Assembly: GCA_001643675.2 (NCBI GenBank)
Contig: LSRY02000040.1
Coordinates: 462,001 to 526,000 of the forward strand
From: Monocercomonoides exilis
Taxonomy: Eukaryota > Preaxostyla > Oxymonadida > Polymastigidae
DNA length: 64,000 nucleotides
Direction: 5' to 3'
The translations under genes were made by a program, and so were the position numbers. The notes beneath the pieces were generated by a model. It did not search any database. It saw only the letters and a list, made by a program, of their open reading frames with translations, and had not been told where the DNA came from. This document shows, piece by piece, positions 10,624 to 21,464 of the stretch. The number at the start of each line of letters is the position of its first letter. Position 1 is the stretch's first letter.

Positions 10624-11652
10624 TTAGATCTTGTTTGTTTTCATCCATTCTGGTATTTCACTTCCGACATTGCTTTTCCAATGATCTGCCATTGTTTTTC
10701 CTTCCCTATCAGAAAGTGTGATATCATGTCTCATCCATTCTGGGGGTTCTGTCTTGATATTAGTAATCCAGCACATTGCCATTGTAGCTCCGTTTTTATC
10801 GGCAAGAGTTATGTCATGTCTCATCCATTCTGGTGGCTCAGATTTCTGATCAATAAGCCAACGAATAATCTTTGCCCTATCTTCTTTATCAGCAAGTTTC
10901 ATTTCGTGCTTCATCCATTCTGGCTGTTCTTTTTCCTTGATTCCAATCCAGTGCATAGCCATCGTCTTTCCATCTAGATCTCCAAGTGTTATATCATGTC
11001 TCATCCATTCTGGAGGTTCTGTTCCTTTACTCCAAATCCACCACATGGCCAAAGTTCTTCCGTCCTTATTTGTGAGTGTACTGTCGTGTCTCATCCATTC
11101 TGGTGGCTCAGTTTTAATGTAATATATCCATGACATGGCAATCGTGTGCCCACCCTCATTAACGAGCATATTATCATGTCTCATCCATTCTGGTGGCTCT
11201 GTTCCAACACAATAAATCCAAAACATGGCCATCGTATGACCATAATTATCTGTAAGTGCACTATCATGCTTCATCCATTCTGGTGGCTCTGTCTTGACAA
11301 ACTGAATCCACGTCATCGCCATTGTATTTCCGCCTTTATTGCCAAGTGTGATATCATGCCTCATCCATTCTGGTGGCTCTGTCTTCACTTCTTGAATCCA
11401 GTGCATAGCCATTGTTTTTCCATCTTCACCTTTAAGCGAATTTTCATGCCTCATCCACTCTGGAGGTTCAGTTCTAGCATATTTAATCCATATCATTGAC
11501 ATTGTATTTTCATTCTTGTTGCTAAGTGAAAATTCGAGCTTCATCCATTTTGGTGGATCACATTTCTTCTTTGTTTGTAAACTGTTCGTGGTTGCCTTTA
11601 TCTCAGAGATCTCTCTATTCACAGTTGGATCAATGCGTAATTCGCTTTTCAT
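10624..11652 (-). CDS. 30-residue tandem-repeat protein
   Basis: One exon encodes 342 residues. After a roughly 30-residue leader, the protein is about ten tandem units of 30 residues, each starting (E/D)PPEWMRHD and carrying a core of L-x(4)-G-x-T-M-A-M-x-W-I, plus a partial terminal unit. The D...G.T.AM.WI core recalls the opening of ankyrin repeats, so a helical solenoid that binds protein partners is plausible. I do not recognise a named family. One unit, the eighth (about residues 245-275), has lost the GxTMAM core and starts EQPEWM. There is no signal peptide or membrane segment. The upstream DNA from 11653 is AT-rich and gene-poor. Confidence 0.72.
   Translation of the reverse strand: MKSELRIDPTVNREISEIKATTNSLQTKKKCDPPKWMKLEFSLSNKNENTMSMIWIKYARTEPPEWMRHENSLKGEDGKTMAMHWIQEVKTEPPEWMRHDITLGNKGGNTMAMTWIQFVKTEPPEWMKHDSALTDNYGHTMAMFWIYCVGTEPPEWMRHDNMLVNEGGHTIAMSWIYYIKTEPPEWMRHDSTLTNKDGRTLAMWWIWSKGTEPPEWMRHDITLGDLDGKTMAMHWIGIKEKEQPEWMKHEMKLADKEDRAKIIRWLIDQKSEPPEWMRHDITLADKNGATMAMCWITNIKTEPPEWMRHDITLSDREGKTMADHWKSNVGSEIPEWMKTNKI
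10630..11565 (-). repeat. 90-bp coding tandem repeat
   Basis: Units repeat every 90 bp. The plus-strand motif TCATCCATTCTGG recurs at this spacing with almost no change, while the remaining third of each unit varies. The length is locked to whole codons, so selection acts on the protein. Confidence 0.9.
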
Positions 11653-12835
11653 ATGAATTTAATAATAATAATGCAACTGTTTGCGATGTTACAAATAAAA
11701 TAAATTCAATCAAATGCAATTCAATAATTTAAATATGGGACAATGAAACAAAAGATTTGTATTTGAAAGATAAAGAGAAAATGGCTCATAAAATTCTTTA
11801 GATTAGGCCTTTGCTACAAGGAAAAATAATACGATGATTGTTTGTCGAATAACGAAACTTGTGTCGAGGGTTTTTTTTTTTAATTTTTTAATCAGATGTG
11901 GAAATTCACAATGAATTTTTTCTTTTCGTACTTTTGACTGAACAAGGTTCTTTATTAAAATTCAACAAATATGTTTAAAACATTTTTCATGTTCAAAAAA
12001 GAACATTTGCTCTTTCAAAAACACATATCAAGTGAAATATCATCATGCAATCTTTTAAAACTTACAAAATTCTGATGAGAATACTGTTATTTGCATTGCT
12101 TGATTATGCGATTATGAATAAAAATCGCAATCAAACCCAAAACAAAAATGAAAATGAAATTCAAAGGAATCAAACAAATAATGAGAAACATCAAGATTCA
12201 GAAATGAATTTTACAAATTATTTTAGAAACGGATAATTTCACATCGTTGCACATATTCATTCGTGAAGTCTGTTCATTTCTTTCTGCATCACTAAATGAC
12301 TTGAAAAATCACCACTAGTCAACTGTAGTTAACCATTGATAAGAAACTGAATCGTATTGTGAAATTTGCAATAGAAAAATGAGTAGCTGTTAGCGGATTG
12401 AAGAAAAAAAATGTGTCTTTCTCAATAAAATAGAAAAAAGAGAAATCACTGTATTCGTATTGGTTCAGAGAAACGATGCCAGAGTAACTGATTAAAGCTA
12501 AGATATCAATGAGTTGCCCAAACTGACTTTTCACGAAGCAGGAAAAGAGGAGATCCATTTTAAGTTTCAATGACAGAGGAGAGACAGAACCGGATCTCAA
12601 AGCAGCTTGATATTTCGATATGGAACTTTTGACTGGATAAACAGTATCAAACAGCTTCAGATTACTCTTTATGCAATGTGAAAAGCCAGCAGATTCGTAA
12701 GCAACTTATTCAGATTGAAGCAAATAAGTTGCACGCAACGAAACACACGAAAAGATAAGACAGTTACCAGTTGTAAAGGCTTATGAACGAAAGAACAAGC
12801 AGAAAAAAGGAGCTTTGAGAAAAAATGATGAGTAC
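11653..12835. other. Gene-poor AT-rich region
   Basis: No frame here shows exon-like composition. Short frames at 12045-12236 (+, Asn/Gln-rich) and 12319-12600 (-) have no motif. I see nothing else. Confidence 0.4.
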
Positions 12836-13552
12836 CTAACAGATTGAACTGAGTGCTCTGTTAGAGATGAGGCTTATGCTTTGGTGATTCTTCTGGTTCA
12901 AGTATCCAAAGTAATTCCCCTCTTCTGCTAAATTGCCTTCTCGTTGTAATTTAAAGATGGGCACATAGAACAAAGCAATGATCCCATCTTTCCTCAGTTC
13001 GCTATAGATGGAGTATCCAGCCGAGAAGGAGCACAAAACGAGAAAATTGTGAAATCTTCCCATTGCCTGCCTTTGGTGACTGTGTGATAATTTGTACGCT
13101 TTATGCTGCTGGTTGGACAAGTATTCATTCAACAATGAACGAGACAACTTGGCATATGTAGAAGTAACTTACTGCAAAAGTCCCACAACATTCTTCACTT
13201 TTCAAAAAGCGATGAATAATTTCAGATAATTTCTTTCTTTGTTTGTTAATCTGGCTCTTCCAGAAAAACCATTTATCTATCTCAACTTCCTTTTTCGAGC
13301 TCTTCATAGCACATCTTAAGTCTGAAGAAACATTTGTAAATGGAGCAAACCCCTCCGCTGAGTCTACTGAAAGGTTGATTTTCGACTTGAGAAGCAGCTG
13401 AGGCTTTTCGAAGAAGTCCTCTTTATGCCTCAAACCAGCTGCGAAGATGAGCCTCAAGTTCGAACGGATGATCGCATTCTCCATATAAGATGAGTCTTTC
13501 AGTGTGCATGATGGAGGATATGTTTTTTTAAAAGGTGGTCCCTGTGTTGCAG
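12836..13552 (-). pseudogene. Probably decayed gene, two frames joined by a 25-nt gap
   Basis: A minus-strand frame from about 13552 reads through 13484 (ATG) to CCGTFA. The next 25 nt begin GTAAGT and end AG (13172-13148), and a second frame then continues from LSRSLLNEYLSNQQHKAYKL to a stop at 12836. The two halves read as one plausible protein of about 230 residues with balanced composition, unlike the AT-rich surroundings. Either the 25 nt is an extremely short intron or it is an insertion that breaks a gene. Further pieces in other frames lie upstream at 13570-13900 (for example LIAIDAVFFVNVWKLVF), which favours decay. The family is not recognised. Confidence 0.4.
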
Positions 13553-13559
13553 TTTGTCA

Positions 13560-13905
13560 TAAGCCCTTTCCAATCACAGGTTCTGCTGATGAATGAATAC
13601 CAATTTCCACACATTCACAAAGAATACAGCATCGATCGCGATGAGTTGGTCGAATGTTGTTGTCTGAATGATGAATAAGATGTGTGCATTGTGGCATGAA
13701 GCATTTCTCAAGGAGAAGTCCTCTGTTCAACACACGAATAACCGCTTGGTTCCCATCACGATCGTGTTTATTTTCTTCTTCAACTTCTTCGTTTCAACCA
13801 GATGCTTTCATAACGTGAAAATCTTCTTTCTAACTCTCTCTTTCTCTTTTTTTCTCCAAAAAAATTCATCTTTTTTCTTTCTTTAGCTTTTTCCTGAATA
13901 ATATG
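13560..13905 (-). pseudogene. Coding traces upstream of the decayed gene
   Basis: Two overlapping minus-strand frames here have protein-like sequence, NRGLLLEKCFMPQCTHLIHH and FDQLIAIDAVFFVNVWKLVF. They are linked only by a frameshift and ended by a stop. They probably belong to the same decayed gene as the block below 13552. Confidence 0.3.
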
Positions 13906-14744
13906 CTTTACGGTATTTATATTGATGTTTCTTCGGCTCTATTCACAATCTCGTTCACATTTTAATTCTCTTTGTCCGTTCTGCCTCTATTGTCTGCTGT
14001 GTGTTTGATTCGCCATGCCACTTCAAGAATGTTGATTGAAGTTGACTTCATAACAGAGTCGAAAGATGTTGTGCTTGAACGTTGTATCTCTTCCATTCAG
14101 GTCATCAAAGTGATAGCTAAAGAATGGATATGAATCAACAAACTTATTTCGTTTGGATAAACATCAGCATGAGAAAGCAAGTGGATTTGAAAAAAGAAAG
14201 AAAAAGAAAAAAAGATTACAAACCAAAATCAGTTCATCCTTGTATCAGTATATAAATCGTCTGTTGATCTTGGATCTGCTTTGGAAACTTGTGGCGCTCT
14301 CTCTCTTTGGCTGTCTTACGGTTATATTGATAAAGAATCAGGAAGCAATTGATGAATGACTCTCATTTCTCACTAGCAGCTCGTCTTTTCTTGTTGGCTA
14401 GCTGTTCGAATATGAGGTGCTCGCAACAAACAACTCAGAAAGAATAAAAAGATACACTTTGTCAGATAAAGCTTTGCATATTTGCTTAGAAGGATGCGAA
14501 TGGATGTACACTTTTGTGGTCTTGGGCTTCATGACTTGATCGAAGATATGGGGCAAAATATTTTGCTTCAAGCTTTTTCATTGAAAAAATATGCACTTTT
14601 CATTGACTTTTTGAGATCAAAAAACATTATTAAATAAGTCGATTTTTTGACATTCGTTAAATGTTGGAAAACTTTATGTTATGATTTCAATGATGCCTGT
14701 TTACGAATATGAAAATAAAATTTATTTTGAAATCTGATTTCGTT
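13906..14744. other. No supportable gene
   Basis: A short plus-strand frame at 14153-14359 has a Lys-rich start and a hydrophobic end. I see no motif or repeat in this stretch. Confidence 0.35.
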
Positions 14745-15135
14745 TTAAAATGTTATTAGAAAAACAACTTTTCTATGCTTTGTGTAAAAAAAAGCTTGAA
14801 AGTCAATATTTCCCCCCATATGTTCAAGTTTCTTTTCGGTTTTGTCATAGTTCAAATTCATCCACTGTTCATCGCCTTCACTCCTGAACTTGATCTGCAT
14901 CACTTCCTTTTCTTTCTGAAAAAATTTCAGCATCTTTTTGTTTGTCTTCTTGGAAACAGAATCCATCCAGTTTCCAGCCCAAACGATTATCACTCAATCT
15001 TTTGGATGAACGCATTTTGTGATCGCACTGCACAGTGTCGTTTGTACACACCAGTTGGACTGATACATTTGGAATAGCGTTCATGTCAATGAAAGTTTTG
15101 TGATAAAGACTGCTGATTCGAAATCCAGCAAACAA
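14745..15135 (-). pseudogene. Frameshifted coding trace
   Basis: Two overlapping minus-strand frames (15135-14878 and 14993-14745) read as one protein if a shift near 14950 is allowed: SDNRLGWKLD in the first frame, then KKMLKFFQKEKEVMQIKF in the second. Composition is less AT-biased than the flanks. The family is not recognised, and this could be chance. Confidence 0.25.
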
Positions 15136-15704
15136 GTAGACAGTGAGGTCTCAGTTCATGAATCTACATGTTTTAGTCCTGTGTTTGATTCTGAATGATC
15201 AGAAGAAAAAGAGAAAGAAGATTGATAAATTTGAATTGCGTAAAAACCGATCTAACTTTTTTTTGGTTGCTGATTCAGTTTGTGATCAAGCTTCATATCT
15301 TCGTGTAAAAACCCCTTGCAGCGTGCGTGTGAGAAGGTCAGCGACAACCAATGTGAATTTTCTCATGCTGATGATATCAATACCCAATCATCTGCTTATT
15401 TTTGTAACAAATTTTCTAAAAGCTTCAGTGATGAATCTTTTTTAAAAACATACAAATTATTTCTTAATTAGAAATACTCATTAATAACATAAATTCAAAC
15501 TATTCTTCTTTTGAATCTTTTCATTCTTCTTTTTCTGTTCAAATCAGCTGAAGAATTACAGAATTCTATGTTATTTACGAAATTCGTAGATTATTCCAAT
15601 TTATATTTTAATGAATGACTTTCACTTCCATATTAATAATTATTAAATGAAAATCAAATTGAATTGAAAATTATCTTCATTAGCAGCAGCATACACAATA
15701 TATA
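15136..15704. other. AT-rich spacer
   Basis: Contains a weak plus-strand frame (15143-15445) without motifs and otherwise only AT-rich DNA. Confidence 0.35.
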
Positions 15705-15917
15705 ATATGGCTGATCCATTTTGATATCACACTTTCGTTCAAGTTTTAATCCAAATTTTAATATCAATGGGATTTTTGTAATAAATTTGTTTATGCAATA
15801 ATAACATCACGAACAACATGTATTATCTGTTCAAGTTCATTTTTTTTAAATCCCATTGAAAAAAAATTTAGATCAAAGCTCGAACGAAATAATGATTTTA
15901 AAAAGGATCAGCCATAT
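15705..15917. mobile_element. MITE-like inverted-repeat element, 213 bp
   Basis: The ends are exact inverted copies of ATATGGCTGATCC (15705-15717 and 15905-15917). Imperfect complementarity continues inward for about 70 bp per arm, including AATGGGATTT and AAATCCCATT. There is no coding capacity. The size and structure are those of a non-autonomous inverted-repeat transposable element. No target-site duplication is obvious. Confidence 0.6.
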
Positions 15918-16005
15918 CTTCTATTCATATTCATTACATTAAAAATAAAAACAACGATTTCATGCAAACCTTTCAAGAAAATTATCCGGTTATTTCTTGG
16001 TACAG

Positions 16006-16357
16006 ATATCGCATAAATACCGGACAAGATCGATATCACAATAACTGTAAGAAGAAAAATTCTGACTATCTTCCTCAAAATACATCTCATCAGTACAAAC
16101 TCATTTGATAAACGAGGCTTAATGAATAGCTTCATTTGCGCTCAGAATAAAATATTTTTAAAATCTCAGAAAAACTCAAAATCCTATTTCTCTGAGATTT
16201 TAAAAACATTTTATTCTGAGCGCAAATGAAGCTATTCATTAAGCCTCGTTTATCAAATGAGTTTGTACTGATGAGATGTATTTTGAGGAAGATAGTCAGA
16301 ATTTTTCTTCTTACAGTTATTGTGATATCGATCTTGTCCGGTATTTTATGCGATATA
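16006..16357. repeat. Long hairpin: two 165-bp arms, 20-bp loop
   Basis: The left arm is 16006-16170 and the right arm 16191-16357, with almost perfect inverted identity and a loop of about 20 bp. Each arm carries an outward-reading frame starting MKLFIKPRLSNEFVL, followed by a hydrophobic stretch. On the plus strand it starts near 16226 (56 codons), and on the minus strand at 16135 (75 codons). The identical amino ends come from the inverted copy, and the tails differ after the arms end. The near-perfect arms suggest a recent inversion-duplication or a foldback element. Confidence 0.8.
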
Positions 16358-16923
16358 TGTATATCGTGTTTGTTACCAAATTTCATAATCAAATAATAGT
16401 TGTGGATTTCAATTCAATCGTTATTTTTGAATCACAATGTTAAAATATTCACATATATAAACTGAAATAGTGTGAAACAAAATTCTCCTTTCCACTAGTG
16501 ATAAATTTATTAAAAAAGTTCAAGCACTCAATTCAAAATTCATTTCAATCAATTAATCATTTTTCAAAATATAATTTGAAAAAATTGAAATGAAAATCTG
16601 TTTTAAAAAAGAATATCCATTCGACTGATGGATCTTTTCACCAACTGATCTTTCGATCGACTGATCTTTGTCGGTTAACTGATTTTGACAAAGATCTGTC
16701 GATAACCCATTGACAAATTCAAAAATAAATGAAGAAAATATTTGTATGTTTATCTTTTCATGAAAATTTTATAAATTATTAATTCAAATAATATTTTAAA
16801 GAAAATAGAAAAACGAAATCATATTAAGAACGTTTTTTTTTGTCAATCAGTTTGTCAAATTCAAGCTGATTGTTTTGTCGGTCGGCTTGTCGAGACTTAA
16901 AGTGAAGAGTCGGTTTGTCGCAG
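16358..16923. other. AT-rich spacer with short GATC-containing repeats
   Basis: At 16620-16730 the words ACTGATCTTT and GATCTGTCGA recur. A related GTCGGTTTGTCG pattern appears at 16840-16920. I see no gene. Confidence 0.35.
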
Positions 16924-17052
16924 AGGCCAATTACTGATATTGACGATATTATTGGCGAAAAAATCGAAGGAGAGAAAACTGAATCAGAAAATGACAATGG
17001 ATCAGGAGAAGGTGAAAATGCATCAGAATATGAGTCCAAAAATTATTGCTGA
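16924..17052 (+). CDS. Possible acidic terminal exon
   Basis: After a TTGTCGCAG acceptor-like site, a plus-strand frame reads about 42 residues starting RPITDIDDIIGEKIEGEK, very Glu/Asp/Ser-rich, and ends in TGA. Acidic carboxyl tails are common in this genome. I could not find the preceding exon, so it may be a remnant. Confidence 0.2.
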   Translation, partial: RPITDIDDIIGEKIEGEKTESENDNGSGEGENASEYESKNYC

Positions 17053-18089
17053 TGATTATTTCACATCATTTTTATCATTGACTACTTTTTTCATATAAAA
17101 TAAATGGAAATAAATCACAATAAAAAAGTCATTTGGGGAAAAATACAAACTTTCAAGCTTAATATGCACAAAGCATGAAAAATTTGATTCACTTATAACA
17201 TTTTTGAACTTACCCAGATTATAAAATAAATTTGATTTTCATAACTGGAAACAAACATCATTGATATAATAACATCATGTTTTGTGACATCAAACCTATT
17301 TCAAAAAAAATAAACACATTTATTTCGAAAATTTTGTTATCAAAAAGTTCATCAATGATGCATAATATTTAAATGAAAATGCCTGAAGTCAAATATTTTG
17401 TCCCAATTGTCGAAATTCAGTGAAATGGAAAAAGAAATAAAAAAAAGAAGTGTTAAACGATGAAAAATAGCCAAAATTGTAAAGAAGTTATGTTCAATAA
17501 CAATGACAATACTTAAAAATCTCAAAACAAAAAGCTCGTGAAAATACGAGCAAGTCTTTGATCAGAAAAATAAAACAAAATACACCAGATCTTTTCACAA
17601 AAATTGAAATATGAAAAAATATTTTCAGAAATAGTATATTATCATATATTAATAATTTTCTATTATTTATTTTTTTCGAAAAGTGCTCCTGTGAGCCAGA
17701 AAATTTAGGTCCCGACTAATTTTTTGGGTACCGATAAATTTCTGACCCTGCTATGTTTGTTCACAATGAAACAGAATAATTTCATTGAAAAATGATATCA
17801 TAATAAATTTTTACAGTTAAAATGATTGATTCTTTAAGAAAGAAGATTACTGTGAAGTGCTATGATGATAAAAGAACATTGCAGCTATTGAGAAATATTT
17901 GAAAATTTTCGTGGATTGTTTTATATTATATCTGAAATTTTTGTTTTTTCTTATATTTTTTGTGATTATTATTATTTGTCTCAAAAACCAAAAATTTTGA
18001 TGAAACAAACTTCACATACACCCAATCCTTCAGGCTGCAACAAAGCACAAGTGCAGAGAAAGTTTGAAAAAATGCTCATTTTCATTGAC
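17053..18089. other. AT-rich region without recognised features
   Basis: Only A/T-rich DNA with poly-A/T runs and short frames. I see nothing supportable. Confidence 0.4.
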
Positions 18090-19690
18090 TTCTTTCACAA
18101 CTCCTTCCTCGCTACGGCTGTTGCTTCATTGGCCAACATCCGCTCAACCCATTCTCTCTCACTCTGCATCACATTATGGAATACATGAAAGCTTTCCATA
18201 TCACTAACAAGCTATGTCAGCCAACTCACTGCCCTCTTCTTCTCTTCTTCTCTTTCTCCTTCTTCTCCTTCTCCTTCTTTTTCTCCTTCTTCTTATTCTT
18301 TTCACTCAACACAAAACAAACATCTTTCTCACACAACCTTTTCAATGAATTTGTCTTTTTCCTCAATTATTGTCATTCGATCAACAGATATTTGCAACTG
18401 ATCCACATCTCTAGTCATTTTTATCTGACTTTTCATTGAAGAAATACTCAAATATTCATATTCTTCTCCTGCTGTAACATTCTTATTTCTCGCGTATTCC
18501 AATGTTGCACAGCAGGCACGCAAAGTGAGAGCATTGTTCAGCATTTGTAAAAGGAGCCTCTCTGAAAAAAATCTCTGTCCATGTCTCCGCCTTCACAAAC
18601 CTCAGCCCACTCATCCCAAGCGCCTCCACAACCATCTGCGCAATCGCCTCTTCCAGCTTCCCCTGGTTCTCTTTGATTCTCTCCACAAACTCTCTGTGCG
18701 CTGTAGGATACCCGTCTTTCTCCTCATTCTTATCACCTCCTTATGCCTCTTCCCTTTCTCCTTCCTCTGTCTCTTCTCTCTCCTCCCGAGCAGCCAATGC
18801 AATCGCTACATGCAACAAAATCACATCCTTTATCCTCAGCCAAACCGCCTCCATTCCCTTCTCCACAATCTCCCCCACTTCACACACTGCAACCCCTCGC
18901 CCCATCACTTCATCCTCTCTCTCCATCACTTCACCGCCGCACGCCTCGACTGCGGTGATCGCAACACCAGCCGCGCTATCACCTACGGCAGTAGTGAAGG
19001 GTCAAACAGATAGTTGATCGAAGAGAACGCATTTAAATCTTCTATCGCAAAGATTCGCTTGCTCCTTGACTTTGCACACTCCGACGCTGCAAGTGACGGA
19101 AGCGGCACCACCAGCGGAACTGAAAACATCGCCGAAAGCACTACATCGTACGCACACTCAACACATCCATATAGCACCGCCCGCCTCCCCGCAACAAATC
19201 ATTCGAAGCGTTTGTTGCTCCCTCAGTTACGACTTCTTGCGATTTTCATATACCCCAGCCGCCTCTCGATATTGTCCATCGCTCCTGCCGAAGTGTATGA
19301 TGCTACCACCGCCGAGGTATCCGAAGGGTCAATCACATGTGCTGATGATGACTTATCATCTTCTGCTGCCTTCTTCTCTTAACTTCTCCGCCTCCGGAAT
19401 GGAGAAGTTGATCTGCGTGCTGCTCCAGTTGAAGAAGACAAAGAAGACGAAGGAGCTGAGAGAAGATACGACTGCTGCGCTGTCCCGGCCACAAGAAGCT
19501 TTTTGAAATAGGCTTTCGTGTCATACAACAGCTCCAATTGAAAAATAAACACAGCATCAACAATCGGATCAGAAAGATCAACCATCCACGAAAACGCTCT
19601 TTTTCTGAGTTGTGGGAAAACGATAGAATAGAGTTTCTTTAGGCGAGAAATCGAAATGAAAAGAAGACGAATCTATGCGAGTTATGCATA
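18090..19690 (-). pseudogene. Decayed multi-frame gene
   Basis: This block is clearly richer in GC than its flanks and carries protein-like minus-strand frames in succession. They include RKRAFSWMVDLSDPIVDAVF (near 19590), SYTSAGAMDNIERRLGYMKI (near 19260), SSINYLFDPSLLP (ending 18983), EACGGEVMEREDEVMG (near 18930), REFVERIKENQGKLEEAIAQ (18690), DVDQLQISVDRM (18390) and SEREWVERMLANEATAVARK (18160). They are connected only across frameshifts and an in-frame TAA between 18741 and 18686. I read it as a once-normal host gene of at least 450 codons, now broken. The family is not recognised. Errors in the assembly are an alternative, though neighbouring genes show none. Confidence 0.6.
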
Positions 19691-21464
19691 AATTATTGTT
19701 CTGAGCCAACATCAGATGAACGTATTGAGAGATATATGAAAGATCAATTCAGAAATGGAGAATGCTGCAAATGCTATCACCTGCTCATTCTGTTGATTTT
19801 AACAAAAATCCCATAGTAGCCATTAAGCATCGGACAGATTCCACAAAATGTTTTCCACTCCAACATCATACGCTGAAGTCTGTGAAACTCAAATTCCAGA
19901 TGAAAGATAACATCAGTGGCTTTTTGGTAGTTTTGTTGTCTGATTTCATTTCCCATTCTCCACAAGACGCTTTTTCAATTTCAATATAAATCATCGATTC
20001 TTAAGCAATAATTTTTTTTCTTCTTCATTACTCGAGTAATCTCTGATGCATATGCAAAAATATGAAGAAATTCAATCGGATGAAGTGAAAGAAGTGAAAG
20101 AAGAAGAAGAAGAAGCTGCGTGAAATGTTGTTGATGTATTTTAAGAAGAAAAAGAAGAAGATGATAATTAATGAATAGAATGAGATGATTGGTTGTTGTA
20201 ATTGAGAAGATAAGTGTCAATAAATATCAACGGAGAAATTCAATGAAACTCTCGTCTTCAGGTTTTTGTCTTTTTCTGGCAAATAATAGCCTCTGAATCC
20301 TTTTTCAATTTTTGCTCAATCTCTTTCTCTCTCTCCAACAAAAAAATAAAAAAATATGAAATATTGAGCGATTCTTTTTTCATTCCATCTCTTCTTCTTT
20401 CGCTTCCCTTTTTTCACAAAAAATCACCTTTTTTCAAAAATAATTCTTTGTCAAAGCCCCAATGCCAAGCATCTTCGAAATATCTCGCATTTCATCTATC
20501 TGTCTGTATTTTTCCTTCCCCACTTTTCTTCTTCTTCAAAGTCACCTAATCCTTCGCTCTTTCAACACCCTGAATAAAAAAAGAATAATCACTTCAAAAA
20601 ACAACAACAAACCTTCAGAGCCTATTTGAAACTCAAAATCTATTTTTCATTCGATTAAAAAATAGTTTTTAATTTTAAAAATTCATTATTTCTTCCGTTT
20701 TCAACAATCTTTCAAGTAGCTTCATTGAATATTCATTTTCAGCTATTTCCTCCCTCTGAATGATTTGATTTTATACTTTCCTGAAAAGATTGGAGATTTT
20801 CATTTTCTTTTCAATTTCATTCTGTTTTACCGAAATCATCCAGCCAAACGAACTTGCAATCTATTCGTCATGTATAATCGTCAACTGTCCTTTCCTTCCA
20901 CCTGAGATATTCTTCCATGAAAAGAATTTTTCTCATTTTTTCGTAATAAGTCTGATTTTTTTCGGCTTTTGGAAAGGCAGAAGATAAAAATATCATCATT
21001 TTCAATGAAACGACATTTAATGCAAACATCTACTTATTTTCATTGAAAAATTAAATTTCAGTATTTCCATATCAAACCTATTTTAAAAAATGATCTCTCA
21101 AAAACAAAGATTTATTTATTTTGATCATTGTCAATACGCCAACAAAGGAAATAACATTTCTGATTTCGAAAGACAAATTTACACATAGCGTTCTCAGTTT
21201 TCAAACAAATATTCCTGTTCTGTGAAAATAATTTGATCAAAAAATCCATAACAACAAACAAAGAGTTTTGAAAAAGTATTGTATCTTTTCATAATTATTT
21301 AACACAAATATAAATGCAAAAAATGACGGTATTGGCTCTTATATTTCTATGATTATTTCGAGATTTATTTTGCGCAAATTTCTTCTATCCAAACATAAAT
21401 GAATTCATTTTAAATGCCGAAATCTGTTGTTTTCCAAATAATACGCTTTTAAAAAATGCAGGAG
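19691..21464. other. Intergenic region, no gene seen
   Basis: AT-rich DNA with pyrimidine tracts around 20280-20540 and small GAA-type stretches at 20085-20165. Short frames at 19762-19989 and 19981-20220 lack motifs. Confidence 0.4.

Noticed and set aside
10624-11652. CRISPR-like array of 90-bp spaced repeats
   Set aside because: The repeats are codon-phased, lie in an intact gene, and the genome is eukaryotic.
17916-18439. Plus-strand Phe/Ser-rich frames at 17.9-18.4 kb as genes
   Set aside because: The minus strand over the same bases shows better coding character belonging to the decayed gene, and the plus frames are pyrimidine-tract shadows.
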